Positions 12,167 to 21,628 of a DNA stretch of 25,287 bases are shown here, piece after piece. The notes beneath the pieces were generated by a model that saw only the letters and a program-made list of their open reading frames with translations, had not been told where the DNA came from and made no database searches. Position 1 is the first letter of the stretch, and the number at the start of each line of letters is the position of its first letter. The stretch comes from Saccoglossus kowalevskii. Lineage: Eukaryota > Hemichordata > Enteropneusta > Harrimaniidae. The stretch spans positions 10,295 to 35,581 of the forward strand of contig NW_003129357.1 of assembly GCF_000003605.2 (NCBI RefSeq), written 5' to 3'. A program made the position numbers and the translations under genes.

Positions 12167-13179
12167 TTATGTGCACACTGAGAAAAACATAGCAACATTG
12201 CAAATGTTTGAAGAGTTATGTTATCCAGAACGCATAAACTGCGCTTAACCTCTATTCAGTCGTGCATGAACGGAAATTGATTACACAGGACACTTCAAAG
12301 TTATTCATTTCGAATTGTCGACGTCATGGCCACTATTGAATAACAGTGTGCGCGTTACTGAGTAGCTTTACGGAGTATATATTACTGTCACTTCCATTTA
12401 ACACGTACAAGTTCTTTTCAGCTCAAGTTTACATGAGGATTTATTAATTAACAAAATGCGAAAAATGCAATAAACATTTCCTGAGTATTTTGCATTCTGC
12501 TTATTAAAGTAGCTTATTCCCAACGCAAGAGGGCTACCAGACTATCAGTAAGCGCAGCTACCTCATATAATTCAAAACAAATTTAATCCTGCTTACTAGA
12601 TCGGCATCGGTATTATTGAACGAAAACTATACACTATGTGTATTTCTATGCACAATTTGAAGTGGATTGGGAGAGGAGCAAAACAAGTCACGTAGCCTTC
12701 TCGCTCACAACGAGATCTCAGCGACCAGATATAAGATATATAAGTATGTTTGTATATCTGACAATTAATTTTACAAACTTGTTCACATTTCATAACAATC
12801 CTTCCAAATTTTACTTATTACTCGTCACGTGTATCTAAGAACAGTCTCTTAAAACATGTAAGTAGATACGAAAATATCACTCACATAATGTAAAAAATTG
12901 TGTTTATTTGCATAATATAAAACTAAATACGACAAAGGATTGCAACATCTCTCCGTATCTATCGGATAATATGAGCCAGAGACATCAGAGTTATTACAGT
13001 TCAATTTGCCACGATTGTGAATTGCCTGATTTAGCACGTAATCAAAATAACGTGTATACACACAGGGTTATGGAGAACCATTAATTTCACGACTGAAAGT
13101 ACCAAATCAAATGATTGAATGGGTTAATGACACGAATGGGACCTCAATTGATGGTAATTTAACCCGCCTCACTGCTATC

Positions 13180-13260
13180 ACAGCTCGGCTCGAATCGAGC
13201 GCGCGGTGATTGGCTCTAAAACAGTCTGGGTATTTACACCCTGGATGCTAAAAATACCAA
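13180..13260 (+). promoter_or_regulatory. CpG-rich patch with inverted CCAAT box, possible receptor promoter
   Basis: In an otherwise CpG-poor block, about 30 bp carry a cluster of CpGs and a perfect 13-bp palindrome GCTCGAATCGAGC (13188-13200). TGATTGGCT (13207-13215), the reverse of a classical NF-Y site AGCCAATCA, follows at once. The patch lies about 1 kb upstream of the receptor start codon, upstream of a good splice acceptor, so it could be the promoter of a 5' non-coding exon. A TATAAA also occurs at 13653-13658 as an alternative. Promoter identity is inference only. Confidence 0.3.
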
Positions 13261-13664
13261 TTGTTAACGACGTGTACATCATAATTGTACATTAAAATGA
13301 AAGAAAGGGATCATGGCCTAGCTATGTAACCCGAGTAAAGTTTAAACCTACTTTACAAAGTAAATAGTATGTCATAGTATCCTGTAAAATGATGTTTAGT
13401 GATGAAATACTGAAATAACATTCACTAATATTGCGTATCCTTGTCCCCGAGCCCTCGCGCACCTTTAGCTGTTATTTCAGTGTCAAAGTCTTCAATCGGC
13501 TCCTGACAATCATGGTTATTTTAACGAGCATGTTCTCTATTTTTACTTTTATAAATATTCCAAGAATACGCCATCGGTAATTCGATGTTATTTGGGCAAT
13601 TACAAATATTCAAACAACACAGAGCGTTGTTTACACTTGGACGCTGTGGAATATAAAGTTCATT

Positions 13665-13708
13665 ATGCTAAGGTGTACTCATTTATTTATGTTTTATTCA
13701 CTTTGCAG
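13665..13708 (+). promoter_or_regulatory. Candidate splice acceptor for the receptor exon
   Basis: A branch-point-like TGCTAAG is followed by a T-rich tract and TTCACTTTGCAG, with AG at 13707-13708. This is a good match to a metazoan 3' splice site. If it is used, the coding exon would begin at 13709 and carry about 540 nt of 5' leader before the start codon. No matching donor was assigned. Confidence 0.3.
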
Positions 13709-13751
13709 ATCGAGTGACTGGTTGTGTAGATTTCACATAAAAAGAGTGTTA

Positions 13752-13798
13752 GTATTCCCACCGAGCGGGGTGATTGTCTGCTATTTCGGTAGGAACAC
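13752..13798 (+). repeat. Hairpin in the probable 5' leader
   Basis: GTATTCCCACCGA (13752-13764) is complementary to TCGGTAGGAACAC (13786-13798) at 11 of 13 positions, with a 21-nt loop. If the region is transcribed, this would be a stem about 450 nt upstream of the receptor start codon. Confidence 0.4.
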
Positions 13799-13844
13799 GA
13801 TATAATGCCTGTGTAAAGCTGTGCTACGATTCAACTGGCGGGAT

Positions 13845-14024
13845 ATGCACACGGGGTCAATAGAGCGACACACACACCACCATGAGACGTATTACATTAC
13901 GCCAATCTGCCAAGAGATAGCGTCGCTGCCTGAAGGGTATTTATTGCCACGGCTGATGCGAGTAAAAACTAACGTCCCCTGTGGGAAAAGGCAACTCGTG
14001 TTTCGAGCTAATATTATGAATTAG
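13845..14024 (+). other. Possible upstream ORF in the receptor leader
   Basis: An ATG-initiated frame of 59 codons ends 225 nt before the receptor ATG, and a three-codon ATG-CCT-GTG-TAA frame precedes it at 13805-13816. Neither encodes anything recognisable. If the transcript begins upstream of them, they could reduce translation of the receptor; if it begins later, they are irrelevant. Confidence 0.2.
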
Positions 14025-14249
14025 ACGGAGCACTGGCCGTTTTGCGGATTGACAGCTATTGTTCGTAAATAGATTATAGGTTGATTGGAACAACTCGATT
14101 GGAATACGAATCTTTATTTATGTGTTATCGTTTCGTATTCACGTGGCAGCGACGAGTCAATGGACTAATTAACATTGCCAACCTGACACAGGATATATCC
14201 GTGTCCGTGGGCTAGTTTACTGCGCCGATATTTGAGGTTGTACGCAGAA

Positions 14250-15428
14250 ATGGAATCAGGAATCACGAGCTCCACTGACGCCATCTCATACCACTCATTT
14301 GCCCTAGATAAGACCAGTAGAGTATATGTTCTGGAAGTGTTCACCGATACAGGAGAGCCAATCGTGGGAGCTGTTAACGACAACTCAACGGGACTTTCAG
14401 GGAACGTTCTGCAATACGGTCTCGCTGAAAGAATCATCATTGGGTTTGTTTTGACGGTTATTATCATTTTGACAATCGCTGGGAACATTTTAGTATGTGC
14501 TTCAATATTCATTTTCCCATCGCTCCGAACACTGACTAACTATTTTGTTTTCTCTCTCGCTATCGCCGATATTCTGGTAGCATGTCTGGTAATGACTTTT
14601 TCAACAATTAATGTTGTGACTGAAACTTGGATATACGGTGACACTTTTTGCCTCATTTTTATATCTTTCGACATATCCTTTTGTACGGCGTCAATCATGC
14701 ATCTGTCTTGCATAGCGTTCGATCGATACTCAGCGATCTGCAACCCTTTCCAGTATCCGCTGAAAATGACGTCGAGACGAGTGACGATCATGTTGGCAAG
14801 TTGTTGGGTGGTGCCCATGTTTATTTCATTCATTCCGATATTGTTGCAATGGAACACAATTGGAATAGAAAACGTTATAGCCGATGTGAAAAATTTTGCC
14901 GGTCCATACTCATGCATTTTCCTTGTAAATAAACCATACGCAGTGATTGCATCAACCATTGCCTTCTACATGCCATGCATCCTCATGGCTACTGCGTATT
15001 TTTTCATCTTCCGAGCTGCCAGGAAACAAGCGCAACAGATCAAGAGCCTGGAACGGGCAACTATGAACTGGAACAACACCCGCAACGGTCCCGGTGACGG
15101 ACATCCTCACCACCACGGTCGGAGAGTGTCCCTGGCAGCGGAGAAGAAAGCTGCGAAGACTTTAGGGATTATCATGGGATGTTTTACCATTTGCTGGTGT
15201 CCTTTTTTCGTTTTTAATATTGTTGATCCTTTTTGTGACTTTTGCATAGATCCCGGAGCGTGGCCGCCAGTCACATGGCTAGGCTACATCAATTCAATGT
15301 TAAATCCGCTTCTATACGCGTTCTTCAATAGATCATTTAGACGAGCGTTTATTCGATTATTAAGATGTCACGTCTGCAAGGGTACTACCGCCGAGTTTGA
15401 CCCAACAATATCTTCGCGCGAAAGATGA
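14250..15428 (+). CDS. 5-HT4-like serotonin receptor (class A GPCR), intronless
   Basis: A 392-residue seven-helix receptor, probably binding serotonin at the plasma membrane and signalling through Gs to raise cAMP. The start is the ATG at 14250 (G at -3, G at +4), the first after an in-frame TGA at 14184. Class A landmarks all present: N79 (1.50), D107 (2.50), C134 (3.25) with C222 in loop 2, DRY at 158-160, W186 (4.50), P242 (5.50), CWCP at 315-318, NPLLY at 352-356. The amine pocket is complete: D141 (3.32), S235 (5.43), F319 and F320 (6.51, 6.52), N323 (6.55), W343 and Y346 (7.40, 7.43). As remembered, vertebrate 5-HT4 shares phrases such as NKPYA, NIVDPF and WLGYINS. There is a sequon at N45, a PKA-type RRVS ending at S294 in a short loop 3, a HPHHH cluster just before it, and cysteines 373 and 376 for possible palmitoylation. 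The tail is short. TAAR or another amine receptor is a less likely alternative. Confidence 0.93.
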   Translation: MESGITSSTDAISYHSFALDKTSRVYVLEVFTDTGEPIVGAVNDNSTGLSGNVLQYGLAERIIIGFVLTVIIILTIAGNILVCASIFIFPSLRTLTNYFVFSLAIADILVACLVMTFSTINVVTETWIYGDTFCLIFISFDISFCTASIMHLSCIAFDRYSAICNPFQYPLKMTSRRVTIMLASCWVVPMFISFIPILLQWNTIGIENVIADVKNFAGPYSCIFLVNKPYAVIASTIAFYMPCILMATAYFFIFRAARKQAQQIKSLERATMNWNNTRNGPGDGHPHHHGRRVSLAAEKKAAKTLGIIMGCFTICWCPFFVFNIVDPFCDFCIDPGAWPPVTWLGYINSMLNPLLYAFFNRSFRRAFIRLLRCHVCKGTTAEFDPTISSRER

Positions 15429-15483
15429 TCGCGCTTTTAAAAATAGAACTCAATTTCAAGTTCAGCTATTTTAAGATGAGGTG

Positions 15484-15515
15484 GCCTCGGTCAAATTGAC
15501 CTCGCAATTTGAGGC
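15484..15515 (+). promoter_or_regulatory. ERE-like palindrome and stem-loop after the receptor stop
   Basis: GGTCA-AAT-TGACC (15489-15501) is an exact oestrogen-response-element consensus: inverted AGGTCA-type half-sites with a 3-bp spacer. It overlaps a perfect 8-bp stem TCAAATTG (15491-15498) with CAATTTGA (15505-15512). It lies about 60 bp after the stop codon, so it may act as DNA, as a 3'UTR stem, or not at all. Confidence 0.35.
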
Positions 15516-16121
15516 GAAATGTCAATTCTGTTTCAGTCCCGTAAATCTGGTGTACGCTGATGACAGATTACTATTTATATTTCCATTTACATCTTTCACA
15601 TATTTTACTTGATTATTTCCAGATCTTGTTCGTTTTTTTAATGAAAATAATTAAATGATTGAAGAGATATTGACTGGGATTGGATATCACTGTATCGTAG
15701 ATGAGTAATAGATTTCAGTAGTATGGCCTCAAATTTAACATTCCGGACAGAAAAAGAAAACAACTTTTCTTTGAAGTAGAGAATTGATAGACGGCGAAAT
15801 CACAAACAAAAGCACAAAATTAGATTGAAGGTAATCGAGGTGGGGCATCTTTTTTCGTATGGAATTTGATTTCATGAGGACCAAATTGCGCGAAGGAATT
15901 CGTCGTCACATCGGTGTCTTTGATATGCAAGTCCACATTCGGTGTAAAGATCATGACCTCAGTTTGTACTTACATGGATTAACTTGACATATTGCTTGTA
16001 AATTTATTACCACTACATCTGGCAGTGCTGTATTATTACATACCACGCTGTCACACAATCACCTTCACCTCCTTTGCCTGAGAACATCTGCGTAATCGTG
16101 AACGCGACTCTCATATAACTC

Positions 16122-16140
16122 ATATATATATATATATATA
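16122..16140. repeat. Short (AT)n tract
   Basis: About nine AT units, ending directly before CCGGTCCGATGACGTCA. Confidence 0.85.
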
Positions 16141-16149
16141 CCGGTCCGA

Positions 16150-16157
16150 TGACGTCA
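16150..16157. promoter_or_regulatory. Full CRE palindrome TGACGTCA
   Basis: Exact consensus for CREB/ATF factors, about 720 bp after the receptor stop. It is one of three in the window. Whether it is bound is unknown. Confidence 0.3.
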
Positions 16158-17163
16158 TAATCACTGCTGAAAATGCATTCATTCTGATCAGGCGGAATAA
16201 GTTTAATCGCGGGTGATGTTTTTTTGTAAAGTGATTCGCATCTACTGCTAAATTGGATTAACATTTCAAAGACATCTAACTACCTACTTTGTCTTCGTTG
16301 ATTCCCCCGTAATTGGAACAACATTTTTGCTAGAAGCGTACGACTTGACTGGAATGGTGAAACACCCTGCGATATAGCGTGGCGGGAATTTGGAAAATAT
16401 TCGACTGATTGCGATGTTCGTCTAGAATCCAGCATAAACATAACTTTACTAGACAAAACACGCATTACATATATTATGACAATAATCATTTCTTTCCAAA
16501 TATAACTTGGATAGGCTTGAATAGACAAACAATGCATCACAGACGTATACCCATGACTTAAAAACAAGTTTAGTCTAGGGATGGACCATTACTTGTTTTG
16601 AGGCACGTAGTTATTATAGAAAAACTAATTAAAATTACAAAAAATCGCTGGAACACACATATAGTCTAAAAATTACAGAAAAGATAACACATACACGTCT
16701 GTCGAACAATTCGTACCTAGTCCACGACAACGACATTAATGGACTTAACCTCAGCGACGTGCATGTCAACATAACTAAAATGTGATTTGTTGACAAAGTT
16801 AAACTTGTTTTTCTCAATGATGGATTAACTGTACGTTGGTTTCCGATTTCTGTTTCGTTGGTTACCCGCACTTTCCAAAATAGGTAAACAGCGAAACGAC
16901 TATATTGCATCCAGGCTATGGAGGTCAGTCACGTTCTAAGCTAACGCCTGAGAATAACGTGTACACGCGGATTGAACTAACTCAGATAACATTGCATATT
17001 CCTGTCAACGTATTTTTTTTGCGTCGTATTCCATTCAGGCTGTCAGTTAAAATGTCCACCAATTGTCAGTCAGCGGATCATTCCACTACACTACGACTTC
17101 CCCTAAGAATACTGTGCTGAACACTTACATAACAAGCTAACTGTATATACCTCATTTAACAAG

Positions 17164-17171
17164 TGACGTCA
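17164..17171. promoter_or_regulatory. Full CRE palindrome TGACGTCA
   Basis: Second exact CRE. The flanks here (GTGACGTCACTGCTGAA) partly resemble those of the first site, which also has CACTGCTGAA nearby, so the two may be related copies. Confidence 0.3.
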
Positions 17172-17491
17172 CTGCTGAAGGATTCGGTGATATGTCATTG
17201 GGATACGTCATCAGCATATCAGCTGATGTTTACAATAAATGTTCATTTGAAATCAAAATGTGTTGTGTTGGCGAATGATACACAATCATGTGTAGTGTGC
17301 GTTAAGCGATCGCGTAATCAACTGTGTAAACATTATTACTATTCTGAAATTGAACTGGTTAGTGAACTGGTAAACAGTATTAATGCGAGATGTTACGATG
17401 TAGCTTATTTCCCAAAATTCAGCAATAAACCCCATTTTGAAGAATAAAGTGCATAAGGTATTAATTTAATATCGTGTTCACATCTGTTTTT

Positions 17492-18155
17492 AGCTCCACT
17501 GTCGAGTGGAGCTTATCATATGAGTGATTGTCCGTCGTCGTCCGTCGTCTGCGTCAACATTTTACTTTTCGATTTCTTCTTGAAAACCACAAGCCTGATT
17601 GATTTGATACTTGGTAGACCTCATTTAGATTTGTCCATTTCGTGATAATATCTTTAATTCTCTTATTTTGGGGAATATTTTTGTAATTTTTGGTAAAAAG
17701 TGATATTTTTGACTTCTTGATGAAAACCGCATGTCTGATTGCTTTGATACTATAAATATAGACACGACGCGTGGATCTCTCGCGGATTTGTTTATTTCAT
17801 GATGATATCTTAAATTTTCTAATTCTGATGAATAATCTTGTGATTTTTGATAAAAAAGTGATATTTTGACTTCTTGTTAAAATCTCAAGGCCAATTATAG
17901 GCACAACAGTAAGATCTCTCTCAGATTTGTTCATTTCGTGCTGATATCTTCAATTCTCTAATTTTGTTATTTAATTCTCTAATATTTTTGTTATTTTTGA
18001 CTTCTTGTTAAAAACAACAAGTCTGATTGATTTGATATCACACATGAAGGTACTACAGGCGGGCCTCTCTCTGATCTGTTCATTCTGTGATGATATCTTC
18101 AGTTCTTTAATTGAAATGTGTATTGCTAATAGCGGAGCTATCTCAGCCGAGAGGC
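17492..18155. repeat. Interspersed repeat with terminal hairpins and internal tandem units
   Basis: The left end carries a perfect 9-bp hairpin AGCTCCACT-GTCG-AGTGGAGCT (17492-17513) followed by a CCGTCGTC-rich segment. The right end carries GCGGAGCTATCTCAGCCGAG with a TCTC/GAGA mini-hairpin. Between them are about four diverged units starting with GAYTTCTT at 17571, 17711, 17868 and 17999, spaced 140, 157 and 131 bp. Each carries versions of GTCTGATTGATTTGATA, a TCTCAGATTTGTTCATTTCG-like phrase and GATGATATCTTCAATTCT. From memory, elements with the layout TTTTAGCTC-hairpin, CCGTCGTC and aaaaccac...gattga units are abundant in molluscs and other marine invertebrates. It is non-coding. Confidence 0.75.
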
Positions 18156-18776
18156 ACGTTACTCCTATGTAAAGAGGCATACTATGGCGGAGTTTAAACC
18201 TCTTGGAGAAATGTGAGGTAACACCCGAACCTAAATCTTTTAGCGTTTTTTTTATATTTTATTCAATATACACAAAACAAATTTTATTATTAGAGTTGGA
18301 AAAAGCCCACTATTAACTGATTCGTCACCTTAGATTGTTCAAACATAAACAACTCAAGTCGAATATGCAAAGGGCAAAACATTGTAAAATAAACACATCT
18401 TAAAAGCGCAACAAAACTATAAATATACATTGACAGAAGGGTAAAGGAAAAAAAATACTTCATTCATACTCATTTCGTTTTGTTAATCGTGCATTTATGG
18501 AATTGGATCGGGGACGATGATGTTTTTTGAAATACATGTACCAAAAATGACTGACATAACTGTTTATTTTTTGTGGTAAAAACAATCATGTATTTTGTTT
18601 TACTACTGGGCGCTCATGAATATAGTATTACATAGGCTGTACAAGTACGGTATTTCAGGGGTGTTTACTGGCTGCTGGCTTGGAGAAGCCAGAGTGATTA
18701 TTAAACGATGGCAGTGTTTACCAGTATCAACAACAACAGATGAGAACACGTTGCGTCGGCGTAAAGGTGCCTAAAT

Positions 18777-18938
18777 ATGGCGGAGCTCATAACAGGCGAC
18801 CATTCGCAACGGTGTTGTAAGTGCATTGTGTACTATAGTGAATTAGTGTCACAGTCAAAGGTATTCATGTTTATCTTATTTCAAATTAGGTACAATACGT
18901 GTCGACAGTTTAGGTTGTTATACCTGTATACGATGTGA
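18777..18938 (+). other. Candidate first coding exon or small ORF
   Basis: The frame begins AAATATGGCGGAG, a good start context (A at -3, G at +4), and encodes 53 residues beginning MAELITGDHSQRCCKC. A consensus donor GTAAGT occurs inside it at 18817 and a weaker one (CAAAG-GTATTC) at 18861, so the real coding part might end at either. No domain is recognised. The region just upstream (18740-18776) is moderately CpG-containing. This is weak evidence and may be chance. Confidence 0.15.
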
Positions 18939-20617
18939 AACTCAAAATATGCTGCTTTGTTCCAATATATACATATTATTACACGTTATTATGTCATTTG
19001 TTATGACATCTGTCTGCGAGTCAGCATAATTGTGGTACTATTCACTAGCATTACTTACGTAATGTTGTTGTAAAAAAATTAAAAAAACAAACTGACGCCG
19101 GTGTGAGCGCATAAACATGAGATTCTTATCTGCTTGATTAAGTTTTTGCCAAGAAAAATTTAAGACAATATGTAAGACAAGACAATATCAAATTCTAAAT
19201 GCGATCATTTCTTACCTATTATAATAATAAAAAACAAACGCGAAGATATTTCAACCACACCCGCCCATATAATCTGTGTCCACACACCTGTTACGTAACT
19301 TATTTCCAACCTACTTTTATGATGTATGAACAAAGGTTCAACTCAGACCAGCTGCTTCACAGCAAGAATTAATCCTCGCCGTCACACATATCTAGTATGC
19401 AAACATCTTGGTCCAGTTGTCTATAGGCGTGAATAAAACTTTATCACGCTATAAATCAAAGTTGAAGTTTTAGTATTTTTAGTATATCTTTACAGTTCAA
19501 AATGGCCGACGGAATAGGCTTTAGTGCTATAAGGAATTAATTATTGCCATGGAAATTAAGTTCAGGTACTGATTTTTTTCACTCAGGTGAAGATCAAAGA
19601 CTTTTAGTGCTAGTAAATTGTCCGTAATTTTATTAGTTAGCCACATCTATCTTCAGTAACACGACTCACGTTACCATACCTATTGAATCTACGAACAAAT
19701 ATACTTACATTTTAATTGAAACGACAACATTTAACACCTGCACACAGCGGCATCGTCGGCGAAAGTCATGCTAATTTATTTCGGACAGGTCTTTTAAGCT
19801 TAATTATTCTCATCACATTTATAATAACTCCGTGCTGTTGGTTTATTTGCCGGCTGTATTGGCGAACTTGGAGGTCGCTGTCCGAGAACTGTGATTGTCT
19901 GAAAACTTGTATAATTATATTATATGAGCAGTCAGTATGTGTTTACTGATGCGACACATGAATAAACAAAAATGACAGCTTCACAAAAAGGTGATGTAAC
20001 ACGTGATGTGGTGCACAAAACGAATGTTCAAAAAGACGAGGACACAACCAACAACTCAATATACCCGGCACAAACTTCATGGTTATACTCGCACGAACAG
20101 CTCATTCTAAACAATGAATTTCCACACTTTGTGTTAATTAAATGAACCGTACACATCATACATAACTATTATTTCGCTTCCTAACAAATGGATGTTGTCA
20201 CTGATGTAAACAGCGAACCCAGTGGTACGAATGCGCAACGATGCCATTTTGGAAACAGTATACAAAATCGAAGTGATGTCACTTTAAATTTGCTGAACTA
20301 TTCTAAATGTGGTGATACATTTGCAAATGTTTCGTCTTGTGCAATAGATTAAATATGATAGCACAATACCACGTATTGATAAATCGCCACATGTACTACA
20401 TATCACAAAGCATGCGACATTTCTTTCAGGGGTGTGGACTCATTTTCCTCAGGATTTATTTGAAGAGTATGACCTCAAGGGTCTGGTATGAATGTATTAT
20501 AATTTATTATTCTTTATAATTCATTGTAAAGTTCACACAGGTCAGCCTCAGTGGATGTAATCTCTGTTTAATAGGGCTATGGGTAGCATAACGGTGCAAT
20601 ACATTTTTGTTGACATA

Positions 20618-20625
20618 TGACGTCA
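20618..20625. promoter_or_regulatory. Full CRE palindrome TGACGTCA
   Basis: Third exact CRE in the window, about 50 bp upstream of a good splice-acceptor-like sequence. No transcript context is known. Confidence 0.25.
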
Positions 20626-21214
20626 TCATGTTATGCTAATTTGCTCAGATCGGATTTTTATTTGCAGGCAGTGATGGAAGCCACACCATTCATGGTCCGT
20701 AGTTGTCTGCTATTGAGCTTTAATAGTGTTGTATCGGAGCATGCAGAAGAAGAGAATGGCAAGTGCAATGCCTGCTCCCCACTATGTCGTTTCCATGCCG
20801 CGTTATTTGTTGATATAGACCACCTTTTATATTAATATATATATCTCTGTTTCTACCTCACATATTCATATCAATGTTACAAAAAAAATGTCCCCTACAA
20901 TTTAGAACCGTTGTTTGTTACCAACATAATGGCTTAATATACATTTTTGAGGGAGCTATTTCTGTATTTTGTTTACACCGAAATCTTTGCTTAATGTATT
21001 TACTGTTTATTCATGGCGAAGTAATAACAGGTCTTACTATTTACACAAGAACGTGACCCAATATCATTGCTTAGACTAGGTATAGATTAGTATAATACAA
21101 TGTCACGGTTAAACGGTTCCAAATCTTTTTATAATTTATAGCTTCACGTTACTTAATATACACACTGTCACAGATAACGCCTATTTGGTTGGTACGTTTC
21201 TTAAGTATTTAATT

Positions 21215-21628
21215 TTAACCCATGTGAACTGAACCGGTGGTTAGGAAGAACGGCGGTGAAACGGAGGGAAGTTTTGGGCATGGCCAATTAGGAGAATCGA
21301 CATTAAGTTGCACATTTTTTGTTACAGAATGTCGAATATCATGTAGTATGTTGTTAATGCCAAAAAGCAAACGTGATCTCGAACGCGACAGATCAATACA
21401 GGACAGACTTTGTATAAACACAAGCCCCATGTTGAACAAGTATGTCTGGATTTGTTTATAGAAACACGTGTTATTGCAGTGCAGCCAGTTAATACTCGTG
21501 TTTACATAGTAGTTATGACTGACGCTAATAAGACCGACAGCGATATCGATTGAACTAATTACTACAAATCCTGCAAAACCGTTGATATTCTTGTGTAATG
21601 CTGGGTAACCAGTCTGACTAATAGTCAT
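21215..21628 (-). pseudogene. Possible GPCR helix 2-3 relic (uncertain)
   Basis: A 137-codon minus-strand frame with two hydrophobic stretches. Residues 21-36 (FVVISSIDIAVGLISV) resemble a class A helix 2 with D28 as 2.50. W48 and C55 fit the loop-1 tryptophan and C3.25, and D79 falls where the DRY aspartate should be. The distances D28-C55 = 27, W48-C55 = 7 and C55-D79 = 24 match those of amine receptors. However, the DRY arginine is replaced by leucine, no helix 1 or helix 4 is visible in any nearby frame, and the last third is not membrane-like. It may be a decayed receptor fragment, a single exon or coincidence. It shows no clear nucleotide similarity to the intact receptor. Confidence 0.2.

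Larger units (their letters stand above)
10503..13140. other. Non-coding block with homopolymer runs
   Basis: No gene is supported. An open frame near 10799-11056 has no ATG at its start and no recognisable domain. The segment 11820-12000 is comparatively CpG-rich. Its edge (11975-11998) resembles the core of the TTAA-flanked element, sharing ACGACGACC, but no partner terminus was found. Confidence 0.55.
15516..17491. other. Receptor 3' flank, non-coding
   Basis: No gene is supported. No canonical AATAAA occurs soon after the receptor stop; the first I see on the + strand is at 17234-17239. An AATTAAA near 15648 is a weaker candidate. A short AT run lies at 16122-16140, beside a perfect CRE. 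Minus-strand ORFs of 83-95 codons (16013-16910) show no recognisable domain. Confidence 0.5.

Noticed and set aside
136-12913. Four ATGCAAAT octamers (136, 5679, 8154 and 12906)
   Set aside because: About two are expected by chance at this base composition, so there is no real excess.
14232-14249. Extension of the receptor frame to a TTG at 14232
   Set aside because: Nuclear genes of animals rarely start at TTG. The ATG at 14250 has a better context and is the first ATG after the in-frame stop.
14540-14959. 139-codon minus-strand ORF opposite the receptor, with another of 115 codons at 14165-14512
   Set aside because: Both are antisense shadows of the receptor coding region, with no domain of their own.
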